Shown here piece by piece: positions 10,237-19,538 of a DNA stretch of 64,000 bases (within the stretch, counting starts at the first letter, position 1; every line of letters begins with the position of its first letter). The DNA lies in contig NZ_CP082326.1 in assembly GCF_019884785.1 (NCBI RefSeq), forward strand, positions 2,225,355 to 2,289,354, written 5' to 3'. A model generated the notes under the pieces. It was not told the origin of the DNA and ran no database searches. It saw only the letters and a program-made list of their open reading frames with translations. The position numbers were made by a program, and so were the translations under genes. Origin of the DNA: Crassaminicella profunda. Lineage in GTDB: Bacteria > Bacillota > Clostridia > Peptostreptococcales > Thermotaleaceae.

Positions 10237-11422
10237 AACAAATATCTCCTTCATTTGCAACAAAACCTGCTTTTGCTAAGATATTTGTTCCTTGATCTAG
10301 CTTTTCTTCATTTACAAGAACAATTGGACCTGTACATCCCATTCCACTTTCTGCATAGACTCCATTTTTCCATAATACCTTTACAGCATCTTCTAAATCC
10401 ATTATATCGATTCCAGATATAGCTCCTGTTACTACTTCTTTTGGTGGTGCAATCACTTCTTCATCACTTTCTGATGATTTTTTATTGTCTTTCGTTAATC
10501 CTTCTAATATTTCTTCTAGCTTTGCCTTCTTGGCTTTTTCGTATTCTTCCTTTGCTACTTTTGTAATTTTTCCTTTTGCTACCTTTGCTGCATAGCTTAA
10601 TGCATTGGCAACTACTGGAGACCCTGAAGCTCTTGATAGGATAAGAATAATTCTGTCATAATCTTCTCCTACCCCTGGACCATATCCATAGCCTACTCCT
10701 TCGTAACTTCCTCCTGTTGTAAAGGATGAAAATACTTTCATCATAATATTTCCTGTAAGAGTATCGTTTACCATTACATCAGCTGTTCCACCTAGAAGAT
10801 CATTTCCTCTCATTACGGCTCCGCCGTCTGCTCTCATGGATTCAGCAAAGTTAATTTTGTATCCATTACTACTTAATTCCTTTAATGCTCTTTCTACTTG
10901 TCTTGCTCCATCTAAATTTAAAATCCCTACTGTTGGATCTTCTATCCCCATAGCTTTTGCTGTGATAATTCCATACAATGCATTTTTCACCATAGCTTCT
11001 GTTCTATGAGCTGAGGAGGTTCCTGTTGTTGTTGCTAAGAACATTTCTTTCCCAAATCCTGGTGTAACTACTCTTCCTACTGTTGATACTCCTATTGGGA
11101 AATTATAGTGCATTGTTACACATGCGTCTATATATCCACTGTCTAATAATTCTTCCATTTTTTTATGCATTTCTTCTTCTGATGCTACTTCTGCAACTTC
11201 TAAATCCGTTTCAACCTTCGGTCCAATAAGGACAATATCAAAACCTTTTCCTCTTTTGGCTGCTATTTCTGCACCCTTTACTAAATTTTCTACACCATGC
11301 TCACTACCTAATATAGTCAAACCTACCTTTATCTTTTCTCCAAATTCACCTGTTTTTAAAGCATCAGCAATTTCCATAAAGGTGTTTCCTATTATTTGTT
11401 TTACTGCTCTTTTTTGTCCCAT
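10235..11422 (-). CDS. grdD: Glycine reductase complex component C, subunit beta/GrdD
   Basis: A 395-residue protein resembling phosphate acetyltransferase/PlsX-like folds. With GrdC it forms protein C, which accepts the carboxymethyl-selenoether from GrdA and releases acetyl phosphate. The C-terminal GMGCTGPIVLVNE contains the cysteine thought to hold the acetyl thioester. A Lys/Glu-rich linker (about 280-320) separates the catalytic domain from this C-terminal part. It is the last gene of the operon, 11 bases after grdC, and is followed by a strong terminator. Confidence 0.93.
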   Translation of the reverse strand: MGQKRAVKQIIGNTFMEIADALKTGEFGEKIKVGLTILGSEHGVENLVKGAEIAAKRGKGFDIVLIGPKVETDLEVAEVASEEEMHKKMEELLDSGYIDACVTMHYNFPIGVSTVGRVVTPGFGKEMFLATTTGTSSAHRTEAMVKNALYGIITAKAMGIEDPTVGILNLDGARQVERALKELSSNGYKINFAESMRADGGAVMRGNDLLGGTADVMVNDTLTGNIMMKVFSSFTTGGSYEGVGYGYGPGVGEDYDRIILILSRASGSPVVANALSYAAKVAKGKITKVAKEEYEKAKKAKLEEILEGLTKDNKKSSESDEEVIAPPKEVVTGAISGIDIMDLEDAVKVLWKNGVYAESGMGCTGPIVLVNEEKLDQGTNILAKAGFVANEGDIC

Positions 11423-11433
11423 GATAATCCCCC

Positions 11434-12966
11434 CTATTCCTTTAGTAGATGGGATGCGAAATCTTTCATAGCCTCCGCTATCATATTTTTTATTTCTTCT
11501 TTTGATACACCTACAGACTCTTCTTCTCCTGGATTCCTTTCAAGAACTACAGATACACCATCAAATAGATTTGTCATTCTTCCTAAGAATAAACTTCCCT
11601 TTCCTACAACCATGGCTCTATTTAATTCCCCATTTGTTAAATCTTCTCTTGCAAATCCTAAATAAGGTACTCCTGATGGAATATGTCCTTGAGTTGGTGC
11701 CCATCCTGGCATACCATGTTTTTCTACAAAACCTTTTAATTCTTTTCTTTCTAATTCTTTTCTCTTAACTCCTAAAGCACCAATCATTTTATAGTTAGCT
11801 TCTGGTACATCTCCTGCTCCTGCTGGTTTTGTGATATCTGGGTTTTGCATTTCAACAGAATATTTATCAATATCTGTAATCTTTAGTCCACCCTTATCAA
11901 GAGGTGCAGTAACTAGTGATGTTATAACTGCTTGAGGAGATGATCCTGTTCCTACTGTATGTCTTCCTACTAAGTCTGTTCTAATGATTGGGTTTACCCC
12001 ATCATTTTTACTGATAAGGATTGCAAATGCACCTACTACATCTTCTAATACAGGCAATTCTTTTTTTACATGGTCTTTTCCGTTCATTCCAAGTTTTGCT
12101 GTAGCTCCACCTGCTACGATAACAACATTCTCATAAGTTCCTGCCTTTACAAGAGATGCTGCTTGAATAAGAGCATGAGTTGGTGCTGCACAGAATCCTC
12201 TTGTATCTGAACCTGTTGCATTAGAAGCTTTCGAACACTCTGCTATAGCTTTTGCAAAGTTTCCGCCACCTCTTTGGTTCATATCTCCACAAGCTTCTTC
12301 TGAACACTCTATGACATAATCAATATCCGCCACATTTAAATTATTTTTGTCTACAAGATGTTTAAAGGCAAGAACTCCTGAAGCTTTTACTACTAGGTTT
12401 TCAAAAAGGATATGTGCAGTTAAGTTTACATCTACATCATGAGCTCTTTTTACACAACCTACTAATTTTCCTTCATGGTAAAGAGCTTCTGCATGCTGCT
12501 CATTGATAAATTTCTCAATCTCAGCTAACTCTTCTCCTTCTTTTAACTTCTCTACTTCTTCTTTAAATAATGGATGACTTCCTATTTTCTCTTTTAATGT
12601 TTGTGTAAATCCTTTTTCGATTTTCACAAGATCAAATGCATCTACAATTTTAATAAGCGCAATGAATTCATCTTGTGGCATAATTTCTCCAAATCTTCCA
12701 AAACGATCCTTGCACTTCGCATCTTGACTACACCAAGGTAAATCATATTCTCTTAAATCCTCTGGATTCATATTTCCTATGTATACTTGGTTTGGCGCAT
12801 AATTTAAAACCTCTTCATAACTTCTAATGTGCTCTGGTAGCTTTTTAAGATATTCTGAATCAGGGTTGGTAATTCTTTCTGTAGTTTGGGTTGTTCCATT
12901 ATGGATAATCATATCCGGTGTATATACTAATGCATATCCTGCACCTTTTATTACTGGATAACTCAT
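11434..12966 (-). CDS. grdC: Glycine reductase complex component C, subunit GrdC
   Basis: A 510-residue partner of GrdD with a FabH/thiolase-like core. Visible segments include CSEEACGDMNQRGGGNFAKA, TRGFCAAPTHALI and the C-terminal GHIPSGVPYLGFAREDL. Protein C turns the GrdA-bound carboxymethyl group into acetyl phosphate for ATP synthesis. The gene has an AGGTGG site before its ATG. It follows grdB after 268 bases of spacer with several hairpins, the longest gap in the operon. Confidence 0.93.
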   Translation of the reverse strand: MSYPVIKGAGYALVYTPDMIIHNGTTQTTERITNPDSEYLKKLPEHIRSYEEVLNYAPNQVYIGNMNPEDLREYDLPWCSQDAKCKDRFGRFGEIMPQDEFIALIKIVDAFDLVKIEKGFTQTLKEKIGSHPLFKEEVEKLKEGEELAEIEKFINEQHAEALYHEGKLVGCVKRAHDVDVNLTAHILFENLVVKASGVLAFKHLVDKNNLNVADIDYVIECSEEACGDMNQRGGGNFAKAIAECSKASNATGSDTRGFCAAPTHALIQAASLVKAGTYENVVIVAGGATAKLGMNGKDHVKKELPVLEDVVGAFAILISKNDGVNPIIRTDLVGRHTVGTGSSPQAVITSLVTAPLDKGGLKITDIDKYSVEMQNPDITKPAGAGDVPEANYKMIGALGVKRKELERKELKGFVEKHGMPGWAPTQGHIPSGVPYLGFAREDLTNGELNRAMVVGKGSLFLGRMTNLFDGVSVVLERNPGEEESVGVSKEEIKNMIAEAMKDFASHLLKE

Positions 12967-12996
12967 TTTTCCACCTCCGTATAATTTAAAGAGTTT

Positions 12997-13228
12997 GCCG
13001 CAAGTCTCATGCAGCTCGCAGCTACAGACTATTCAATCATCTATCTTAGTATATTACAAATATAAATCTCTTGCATAAATATAGAAAATATTTATGATGA
13101 TTGTTTTTTTATTAAAAGTTTTAATAAACATACATAAATCTATAAAACCATTATATAATTTTAATAAATGGGTGATTTTCACCACCCATTCATAGCCAAG
13201 CAGCTGCCAGCTGCCTAAAACAGCTGGC
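12997..13228 (-). other. Hairpin-rich spacer between grdB and grdC
   Basis: Three stems are visible on the transcribed strand: GCCAGCTG/CAGCTGGC (13206-13228), AATGGGTG/CACCCATT (13167-13190, followed by TATTAAAATT) and GCTGCGAG with CTTGCGGC using G-U pairs (12997-13022). The second could be a weak terminator that lowers grdC-grdD expression relative to grdE-A-B. A 63-codon open frame in the spacer has no ribosome site and starts inside grdB, so the spacer is read as non-coding. Confidence 0.55.
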
Positions 13229-13234
13229 AAAGAC

Positions 13235-14545
13235 TTAATCTTCAAAAACAGTTTGATCTTCTACTTCAGTTTCTAATGCACTTAATGCTTTTTCAACTAA
13301 TTTTCTTCTTAATTTTTTCTCTTCCTCTGGATCCAATGATGGATTTCCTAGTGGATGAGGAATAGCAATTGTAGGTACGATTCTGTTCGCTCCAACTGTC
13401 AATGAAATTGGAACAACCGTACACATATGGACAACCGGAATTCCAGTTCTTTCGATTTCTTTTACCATCGTTGCACCGCAACGTGTACAAGTACCTCAGG
13501 TAGATGTTAGAATAACTGCATCTACACCATCTGCCACTAATTCTTTTGCATACTCAGCTGCAAACTTTTTAGAATTACCAACAGACGTTCCATTACCTGT
13601 CGTAGTATAGAAATATCTGTGAAGTTCTCCAATTTTTCCTTCTTTTTCCAAATCTCTTAAAACATCAACAGGTAATACTCTGTCTGAATCTTCATTCGCA
13701 TAAACAGGGTCGTATCCACCATGTGCTGTTTCATGAGTTTCAGCTGTTAAATCACTAAATTCAGATATATCATATTTACCATATTTTGATGCACTTGATG
13801 ACTCAATATGATCTGGATTTCCTTTCGGTACAATACCACCAGAAGTAACAATTGCTACCTTTGCTTTTGATATATCTTTTATAGCTTTACCAGGGGTCAC
13901 ATTATCAAAGTCTGGCATTGGATATTCTGTAATATATTCCTCTCCACTTAACTTCTTAATCAACATATCAACAGCTCTTTTTGAGCCTCTTTCTTCTCTA
14001 AAAATATTCTTTCTTACACCCCTTGGAATATATCCTTCAACACTAGGAGCTTGAATTTCTTCGCCTTTTCCAAATTTTAAAGCAAATTTTGCTAATGCTG
14101 GAATAGCTTTTCTCATTGTAGCCGCTGAGTTTCCTGTCTCAATAATATAAAGATCTTTTTTAAACATATCTGATCCGGGATTTTCGGGGTACATAGCTGT
14201 TACAACAGGAATATTAAACGCTTCTTTTACAGCTTTACTAATAGCTCCACAAGCTACGCCATATCTACCTGCATTAAAAGCTGGACCTGCAATGAACAAG
14301 TCTGGATTATACTTTTTCACCATATCAATAATCACAGATTTTGCTTCTTCAATATTTTCATTAAAATAGGAATCACCACAAATTACCGTAGCAACAATTT
14401 CAGCTTCATCTTTAAAAGCTCCTTTTAAGGCCATTCCTGGTCCTACTACACCTTCTCTTACTTCCGGTTTTACATCTGCTTTTTCTTCTCCACCAATACC
14501 TGCAAAGAATTGGTTTATATAATGAACAACTCTAATCTTGCTCAT
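13235..14545 (-). CDS. grdB: Glycine reductase component B, selenoprotein GrdB (TGA = Sec at codon 350)
   Basis: This is one 436-residue gene interrupted by an in-frame TGA at 13496-13498. The sequence around it, TSTUGTCTRCGATMVKEIER, is the active-site region of the GrdB family, in which the position is selenocysteine. The N-terminal part (MSKIRVVHYINQFFAGIGGEEKAD) and the C-terminal part (PVVHMCTVVPISLTVGANRIVPT) both match GrdB, and the total length fits. Protein B binds glycine as a Schiff base on the pyruvoyl group of GrdE and transfers the carboxymethyl group towards GrdA. A start-to-stop reading would call two fragments of 349 and 77 residues; that split is an artefact. Confidence 0.95.
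13469..13483 (-). promoter_or_regulatory. Candidate SECIS hairpin in grdB
   Basis: Twelve bases downstream of the TGA the message can form CGTTGC-GGT-GCAACG, a perfect 6-bp stem with a 3-base GGT loop. Bacterial SECIS elements are short stem-loops directly after the UGA with a G in the apical loop, so position and loop fit recognition by SelB. The assignment rests on position and stem only. Confidence 0.65.
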
Positions 14546-14581
14546 GTTTTCCCCCCTCTCGTATTTTTAACGGGAAATTTT

Positions 14582-15052
14582 TTAATATTTACAGAATTGT
14601 TCTCTCATGGAACTCATTTCTTCAATAATCTCATCAACTTCTAATACCATTTCCATCATACCAATTTGCTCTTCATAAACTTCTTCATCTACAGCCTCTT
14701 TAAATTCTGGTTCTACAACGTGATATACTCTAAGTCCTAACTGGACTCCTGCTAACGAACCTGCAAAAGTAGGGTCTCCATTTGTTACAGTTTCTGCAGC
14801 TAAGCCTGCAGCTTCTGCTTCTGCTGCTCCAAAAAGTACGATGATATTTTCAGCACCATGCTTCTCAGTTAAATTCTTCACCCTATTTTGATTTTCTAGG
14901 TCCATTGCTCCTGCAGCCGTTCAGACAAAGCACTCTGTAGCTGAAAAAACAACTTCACAGCCTGTGCCTTTTAAGCATTCTTCAATAGCAGGACCTGGTA
15001 TACCATCTCTATCACCAATGATGATGACTTTTTTTCCTTCAAATAATCCCAT
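14582..15052 (-). CDS. grdA: Glycine reductase component A, selenoprotein GrdA (TGA = Sec at codon 44)
   Basis: A 156-residue gene with an in-frame TGA at 14921-14923. It starts at the ATG at 15052 ([20 protein letters not shown]), which has an AAGGATGG ribosome site. The TGA lies in the motif [20 protein letters not shown], the CxxU redox site of GrdA, and codon 44 is the known Sec position in the family. The small acidic protein carries the carboxymethyl group as a selenoether and is re-reduced by thioredoxin. Reading from the first ATG after the TGA would lose the whole active site. No convincing SECIS stem could be drawn by eye downstream of this TGA. Confidence 0.95.
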
Positions 15053-15100
15053 GGTTACCATCCTTTCTGTCATTTATTTTTTATTTTAAATTTCTTACTA

Positions 15101-16396
15101 TTAAAATCCTGTAGCAGACATTTTATTGAAGCCTAATTCATTTGTAGCACCTGTAATTACTTGGATTTCAGCTTCAATGCTTCCATCAGGTCTTAAACTA
15201 CCATCAAATCCTCCTGCAATTCTATCCACATAATCAAGCATTCCGATTATTTTTTTCATTGGAGGAAGTACAATAACTTCATTTGCATTCCCACCAGTTA
15301 CCACAGCATCTGCTTTTGAGTCTGCATCTGCAAGAGATTGGGATGCACCATCACGACCTGCATACTCGTCAGTAACAATAACAGTTTTTACACCTTCATT
15401 TTCAATTTTCTTACAGTTCATAATAAGATCTGTATCTGGATTTCCAAAACCTTCTTGAGATACAAGTGCACCATCAAGTCCTAAGAACTTACAAAACTTT
15501 GCAGTCCAATTTGAAGATCTTTCCTTATCTGCAAGATATACGTTTTCATTTGTAATGATTACGCCTACAAAGTTAATATCTTTTCCATGTCTTTCATATA
15601 AATCATGAATGATTGGATTATTTAAATGGTGATAACTTGTATTTTTATCACAAGCTGATACACAGTTACCACTAAGAATTGCTCCATCCATCACTTCCGT
15701 TGGATAAAGAATTGTAGGTACTATTTTTTTTGCATCTACCCCATATACATAAGTATCATGTAATAACCCTTGTGTTTGAAGCATATAAACATAGCCAACC
15801 TTTGGTAGGTCTGGATACTCAGCAACACTCTCAAATAATGGCTTTGTCTCATAAACTTCTACTTCATCAGGAGTAATTTCTTTTCCTGCTTGACCAATGA
15901 AAGTAGCTACTTTTAATCCTGCCATTCTTACAGCAGCTTCATATTCATGTTGTTTCAAATCGTCTATTGGTTCAATCACCAAACAAACATTATTTAGCTT
16001 TGAAAACGGAGTATATTCAGCTCCAGGACCACTCATATCGATAATACCTTCCTGGAAACCTACGATTTTACCACAAGTAACCACTGCAGCTCCCTTTAAT
16101 ACATGTGTGCGACCTGAACCTACAGTAGTAACTTTACTGATTACTCCAGGAAATATACCACCTTGTCCATCAACTTTGACTCTTGGTTCAATAACATCCT
16201 TCACAGGAGTTATTCTGGTTTCTTCCCCTGGTTTCGCAAGTTCTACCTGCACGCTCTTAATGTGATCATCTTCCTTTATAATACTTATGATCTCTTCTTT
16301 GTTTACATATAATATTCCATTTTCCACTTTAGTTATATCACTAAACTGAACATCTGTAATATTAATTTTTCCTAATTCTAAGCGCACATGATTCAC
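15101..16396 (-). CDS. grdE: Glycine reductase component B proprotein GrdE (alpha/beta subunits)
   Basis: A 431-residue proprotein. Cleavage between Asn244 and Cys245 in the motif LSGNCVSACDK is expected to give the two small subunits of protein B, with the new N-terminal cysteine becoming the pyruvoyl group that binds glycine. Cleavage at this motif is established for the glycine reductase of Eubacterium acidaminophilum; here it is inferred from the conserved motif. The gene follows trxA by about 60 bases and precedes grdA. Confidence 0.95.
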   Translation of the reverse strand: MNHVRLELGKINITDVQFSDITKVENGILYVNKEEIISIIKEDDHIKSVQVELAKPGEETRITPVKDVIEPRVKVDGQGGIFPGVISKVTTVGSGRTHVLKGAAVVTCGKIVGFQEGIIDMSGPGAEYTPFSKLNNVCLVIEPIDDLKQHEYEAAVRMAGLKVATFIGQAGKEITPDEVEVYETKPLFESVAEYPDLPKVGYVYMLQTQGLLHDTYVYGVDAKKIVPTILYPTEVMDGAILSGNCVSACDKNTSYHHLNNPIIHDLYERHGKDINFVGVIITNENVYLADKERSSNWTAKFCKFLGLDGALVSQEGFGNPDTDLIMNCKKIENEGVKTVIVTDEYAGRDGASQSLADADSKADAVVTGGNANEVIVLPPMKKIIGMLDYVDRIAGGFDGSLRPDGSIEAEIQVITGATNELGFNKMSATGF

Positions 16397-16456
16397 CTCC
16401 CTTTATATTTTAACCCACATCTAGTAGACTATATGCCTACTAGTGTGAATCATAGA

Positions 16457-16777
16457 CTATCCTACATGTTTTTGAAGCATGGCAAGTATATTTCCTTTTG
16501 TTGCATCATCCTTTGTTACTTCATCAATTTTTTCACCATCTTTGTATAGTAGAATTGTTGGAAGACCTAATACCCTTTGTGATATAGCAAGTCTTCTAGC
16601 TTTTGTTGTATTTAATTTTGCAAATTTCACTTTTCCTTCATATTGAGCTGCAAGTTCTTCCACATCTGGCATTAAAGCCTTACATGGTTCACAACCATCA
16701 CTCCAAAAATCTACAAGAACAAATCCAGCTGCTTCTAAAACTTCTTCTTGAAAAGTTTTTTTATCAAGTGCTAACAT
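16457..16777 (-). CDS. trxA: Thioredoxin of the glycine reductase system
   Basis: A 106-residue thioredoxin. The ATG at 16777 ([13 protein letters not shown]) has a GGGAGG site; the frame runs 24 codons further up, but there it overlaps the end of trxB and has no such site. The redox motif is DGCEPCK instead of the general WCGPC, a variant typical of thioredoxins in amino-acid-reducing clostridia. The cis-proline loop is [10 protein letters not shown]. It passes electrons from TrxB to the selenol/thiol pair of GrdA. Confidence 0.93.
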   Translation of the reverse strand: MLALDKKTFQEEVLEAAGFVLVDFWSDGCEPCKALMPDVEELAAQYEGKVKFAKLNTTKARRLAISQRVLGLPTILLYKDGEKIDEVTKDDATKGNILAMLQKHVG

Positions 16778-16796
16778 ATGATTTCCTCCCTCATTT

Positions 16797-17738
16797 TTAA
16801 AAATTATTTTCGATATATTTTTCTGCTGCAACAGCTGCAATTGCACCATCAGCTGTAGCAGTTACTACCTGTCTTAAAGATTTTACTCTAATATCTCCAG
16901 CAGCAAATACACCTTCTACATCTGTTTTCATATCAGCATCTGTAATTACATAACCGCCTTCATTTAGTTCTATTTTGTCTTTGAATACATCACTTTGAGG
17001 CTTATATCCTACAAATGGGAATATTCCAAAGGTTCCATCTTCTTCATCTGCATGATATTCAGTAGTTTCTTCTGTTTTCTTGTTTTTAAATACAACAGAT
17101 TCTACAATGCCATCTCCTTTTATTTCTTCAACTACACTGTCCCACATAAAATTTATTTTCTCATTTTTAAATGCTTTATCTTGAATAGATTTTGCAGCTC
17201 TTAATTCATCCCTTCTATGTACGATAGTAACTTTTCTTGCAAACTTTGTTAAATACATAGCTTCTTCTACTGCTGAATCTCCTCCTCCTATTACAAACAC
17301 TTCTAAATCTGTAAAAAAGTCTGCATCACAAGTTGCACAATAAGATACTCCTTTTCCTGTTAATTTCTTTTCTCCAGGGCAACCAATAGGTCTTGGTGTC
17401 GCACCACTTGCAATGATTACTGCCTTTGCTTTATACTCTTCTTTTTCTCCCTTTATGACTTTTATTTTTTCTGTAAAGTCAACATCCATTACAGTATCTT
17501 TTTTTCTCTCTGCCCCAAATTCTTCTGTTTGTTCTACCATTCTTGCAATAAGACTTGGTCCTGTAGCCTCTTGAATAGATCCAGGATAATTTGCTACCTC
17601 ATTAGTCGTAACAATTTGTCCTCCTGTTTTGTCCTTTTCTAATATCAATGTTTTCATTTTAGCTCTTGCTGCATATAGTCCTGCTGCTAGACCTCCAGGT
17701 CCTGCTCCTATAATGACTATGTCATATACATTTTCCAT
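16797..17738 (-). CDS. trxB: Thioredoxin reductase (NADPH)
   Basis: A 313-residue flavoprotein with the FAD-binding start [18 protein letters not shown], the redox-active disulfide SYCATCD, the NADPH loop [10 protein letters not shown] and the C-terminal FAD motif VFAAGDIR. It supplies reducing equivalents to TrxA. It lies between grdX and trxA in the first part of the operon, so it is dedicated to glycine reduction although it could serve general redox balance as well. Confidence 0.95.
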   Translation of the reverse strand: MENVYDIVIIGAGPGGLAAGLYAARAKMKTLILEKDKTGGQIVTTNEVANYPGSIQEATGPSLIARMVEQTEEFGAERKKDTVMDVDFTEKIKVIKGEKEEYKAKAVIIASGATPRPIGCPGEKKLTGKGVSYCATCDADFFTDLEVFVIGGGDSAVEEAMYLTKFARKVTIVHRRDELRAAKSIQDKAFKNEKINFMWDSVVEEIKGDGIVESVVFKNKKTEETTEYHADEEDGTFGIFPFVGYKPQSDVFKDKIELNEGGYVITDADMKTDVEGVFAAGDIRVKSLRQVVTATADGAIAAVAAEKYIENNF

Positions 17739-17769
17739 TTTATTTCCTCCCTCTCCATTATTAAAATAA

Positions 17770-18159
17770 TTAGCAAAACTGATCCATACTTTCTATTGCA
17801 CTCTTTATCAAACAATAATCAATAACTTTAAAATCTTCTAATATTTTTTCTGCCCAAAGGGGTGTCTTCTTCCCTCTAATAAATTTCTCCGCCGTTTTAA
17901 TACTTCCTTCAATAATTTCAAGAAATTCCATATTAAGGTTACTTTTTTCTTTTGTAATAATCGTTGACTTAAAAGGCGTCTCATTAGGCTTAACGCTTCC
18001 CGATAGGGGATGTGTCATCAGTCCATGCCCCTCATGAATCTTGTCCCTAGTAATGGTAAGAACATCAAGATACGAATATTCTTTCGAATAAATTATATCC
18101 ATTTTTTCCTTATTTTCTTCATAAACTTTCGAATTATTTGTAATTAATATTTTTTTCAT
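17770..18159 (-). CDS. grdX: GrdX family protein
   Basis: A 129-residue protein of unknown biochemical role, found at the head of glycine, sarcosine and betaine reductase operons. The start is placed at the ATG at 18159 (MKKILITNNSKVYEE), preceded by GGGGTGAT; the frame extends 34 codons upstream into the riboswitch expression platform and is not believed. Conserved-looking segments are GHGLMTHPLSGSVKPNETPFKS and TPLWAEKILEDFKVIDYCLIKSA. It is the first gene after the glycine riboswitch terminator. Confidence 0.9.
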   Translation of the reverse strand: MKKILITNNSKVYEENKEKMDIIYSKEYSYLDVLTITRDKIHEGHGLMTHPLSGSVKPNETPFKSTIITKEKSNLNMEFLEIIEGSIKTAEKFIRGKKTPLWAEKILEDFKVIDYCLIKSAIESMDQFC

Positions 18160-18204
18160 CCCATAATCACCCCAGTTTCTTTTAGGAAAACGTTTCCCTG
18201 ATTT

Positions 18205-18253
18205 TTTATAAAAATAGAGGCGCATGACAAACCCATGTTTGCCATACGCCTCT
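18205..18253 (-). terminator. Riboswitch expression platform: intrinsic terminator
   Basis: The strand reads AGAGGCGTATGGCAAAC then a CATGG loop then a near-complementary arm ending GCGCCTCT, followed by ATTTTTATAAAAAA. This long terminator sits between the second glycine aptamer and grdX. Glycine binding is expected to favour read-through, so the operon is switched on when its substrate is present. Confidence 0.85.
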
Positions 18254-18257
18254 GTCT

Positions 18258-18426
18258 TCAACCTGAGAGTTTCTTCTAATCAATAGAATTGCTCCTTCGG
18301 TGCTTTTTAAAAGCTTTCCAGAGTTCCGTCCAAATACGGTCCTTTTGCCTGAGAATTTCACAAAAAGATAGGCAATACCCTCTTGCTTGTCCCTTCGGCG
18401 ATCCAATTCGGATTCTCTTCCGCATT
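18258..18426 (-). promoter_or_regulatory. Tandem glycine riboswitch
   Basis: Two consecutive aptamers are visible. The first runs from GCGGAAGAGAATCC through GCCGAAGGGACAAGC to AATTCTCAGGCAAAAGGACC. The second runs from GGACGGAACTCTGGAAAGC through GCACCGAAGGAGCAA to AAACTCTCAGG. The paired GCCGAAGG/ACCGAAGG and CTCAGG blocks are the conserved cores of glycine aptamers. A terminator follows and then grdX-trxB-trxA-grd, so the RNA senses the substrate of the encoded enzyme. A 66-codon open frame across it is spurious. Confidence 0.93.
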
Positions 18427-18490
18427 TTTCAACCAGAATATTTATATCTTCTATGTATTTTTAATAATCATTAGAATTATCTTTACATTT

Positions 18491-18519
18491 ATTATATTAT
18501 AAAAAATACATCTTTACAA
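18491..18519 (-). promoter_or_regulatory. Sigma-A promoter of the glycine reductase operon
   Basis: On the minus strand TTGTAA (18514-18519) and a perfect TATAAT (18491-18496) are 17 bases apart, about 65 bases upstream of the first glycine aptamer. It lies between degV and the riboswitch. Confidence 0.75.
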
Positions 18520-18557
18520 TCATTTTTTGTTATTTTTTGTTATTTATTTTATATAAA

Positions 18558-19406
18558 TTATACATCTCTCATATATAAAATTGCCAATAGCCCTGGTCCT
18601 GTGTATGTTCCTATGGTACAACCTATTTCCGTAATGACTATTTTCTTTGGCTCAAAGACATTCATCATTTCTTCCTTCAGTTTTTCTAGCCCTTCTATAT
18701 TCCCACCATGTGCTATACACACATATTCTGTTCCATGCTTTAAGCCTCTTTCTTTTGCAATTTGAATCATTTTAGGTATAATTTTCTTATTTCCCCTTAC
18801 TTTATCAAAAAGCTCTACTTTACCATTCTTTATAATCAAAATAGGTTTCACATTTAATATTTTTCCGATTGTAGCTTTAGTAGCACTAAGTCTTCCGCCT
18901 TTTTTGAGGTAATCAAGAGTTTGTACAGAAAAAATGTGGTCTGCTTTCCCTTTCATTTCTTCTATTCTATCTATAATTTCTTCTTTGCTTTTACCTTCCT
19001 TTGCCATTTTAGCTGCTTCTACCACAATCATTCCACAAGTATACGAAAGTGCTAAAGTATCAATTACTGTTATATCTTCTGATTCTAATTCTTTCTTTGC
19101 CATTAAGGCTGATTGATGGGTACCACTTACCCCTGAAGATCCATTAATGATCATTACTTGATATCCATTTTCTAAAACATTTTTTATTTCACTCATGAAT
19201 ATGCCTGGCGTAATTTGAGATGTACTAGGCAGTTCATCAGACTCTCGTAATTTACTAAAGAATTCTTCTGCACTCAAATCCTCACGATCTTTAAATTCTT
19301 CATCTCCAAACCTTATGGTTAACGGCAAAACAGTAATATCATATTCTTCTATAAGTTCCTTTGGAATATCCGATAAACTGGTTGTCATAATTTTTATGGG
19401 CTTCAA
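18558..19406 (-). CDS. DegV family fatty-acid-binding protein
   Basis: A 282-residue protein of the DegV (FakB-like) family. It shows the N-terminal TTSLSDIPKELIEEYDITVLPL, the GSSGVSGTHQSALMA ligand loop and the C-terminal YLKKGGRLSATKATIGKILNVKP signature. Family members bind a fatty acid and some act as FakB partners of fatty-acid kinase; which role applies here cannot be read from sequence. It appears monocistronic, upstream of the grd promoter. Confidence 0.9.
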   Translation of the reverse strand: MKPIKIMTTSLSDIPKELIEEYDITVLPLTIRFGDEEFKDREDLSAEEFFSKLRESDELPSTSQITPGIFMSEIKNVLENGYQVMIINGSSGVSGTHQSALMAKKELESEDITVIDTLALSYTCGMIVVEAAKMAKEGKSKEEIIDRIEEMKGKADHIFSVQTLDYLKKGGRLSATKATIGKILNVKPILIIKNGKVELFDKVRGNKKIIPKMIQIAKERGLKHGTEYVCIAHGGNIEGLEKLKEEMMNVFEPKKIVITEIGCTIGTYTGPGLLAILYMRDV

Positions 19407-19538
19407 TTATATTCCCTCCTATCACCATAAATCTATCTTATCTATATTATTTTATTATCTATATATTATTTTTACAACTGTATTTTCTATCTTAACTTTT
19501 GATTTTTCATTTTCATCCTTATAGGGTACTTCTAAAAA

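Noticed and set aside
13054-13245. 63-codon frame in the grdB-grdC spacer
   Set aside because: It starts inside the 3' end of grdB, has no ribosome site, resembles no known protein and overlaps the hairpins.
13235-14545. Apparent nonsense mutation or frameshift splitting grdB into 349- and 77-codon frames
   Set aside because: The TGA is at the known selenocysteine position of GrdB, the reading frame continues without shift, and a SECIS-like hairpin follows.
18206-18406. 66-codon frame across the glycine riboswitch
   Set aside because: It coincides with the conserved aptamer and terminator and has no ribosome site.
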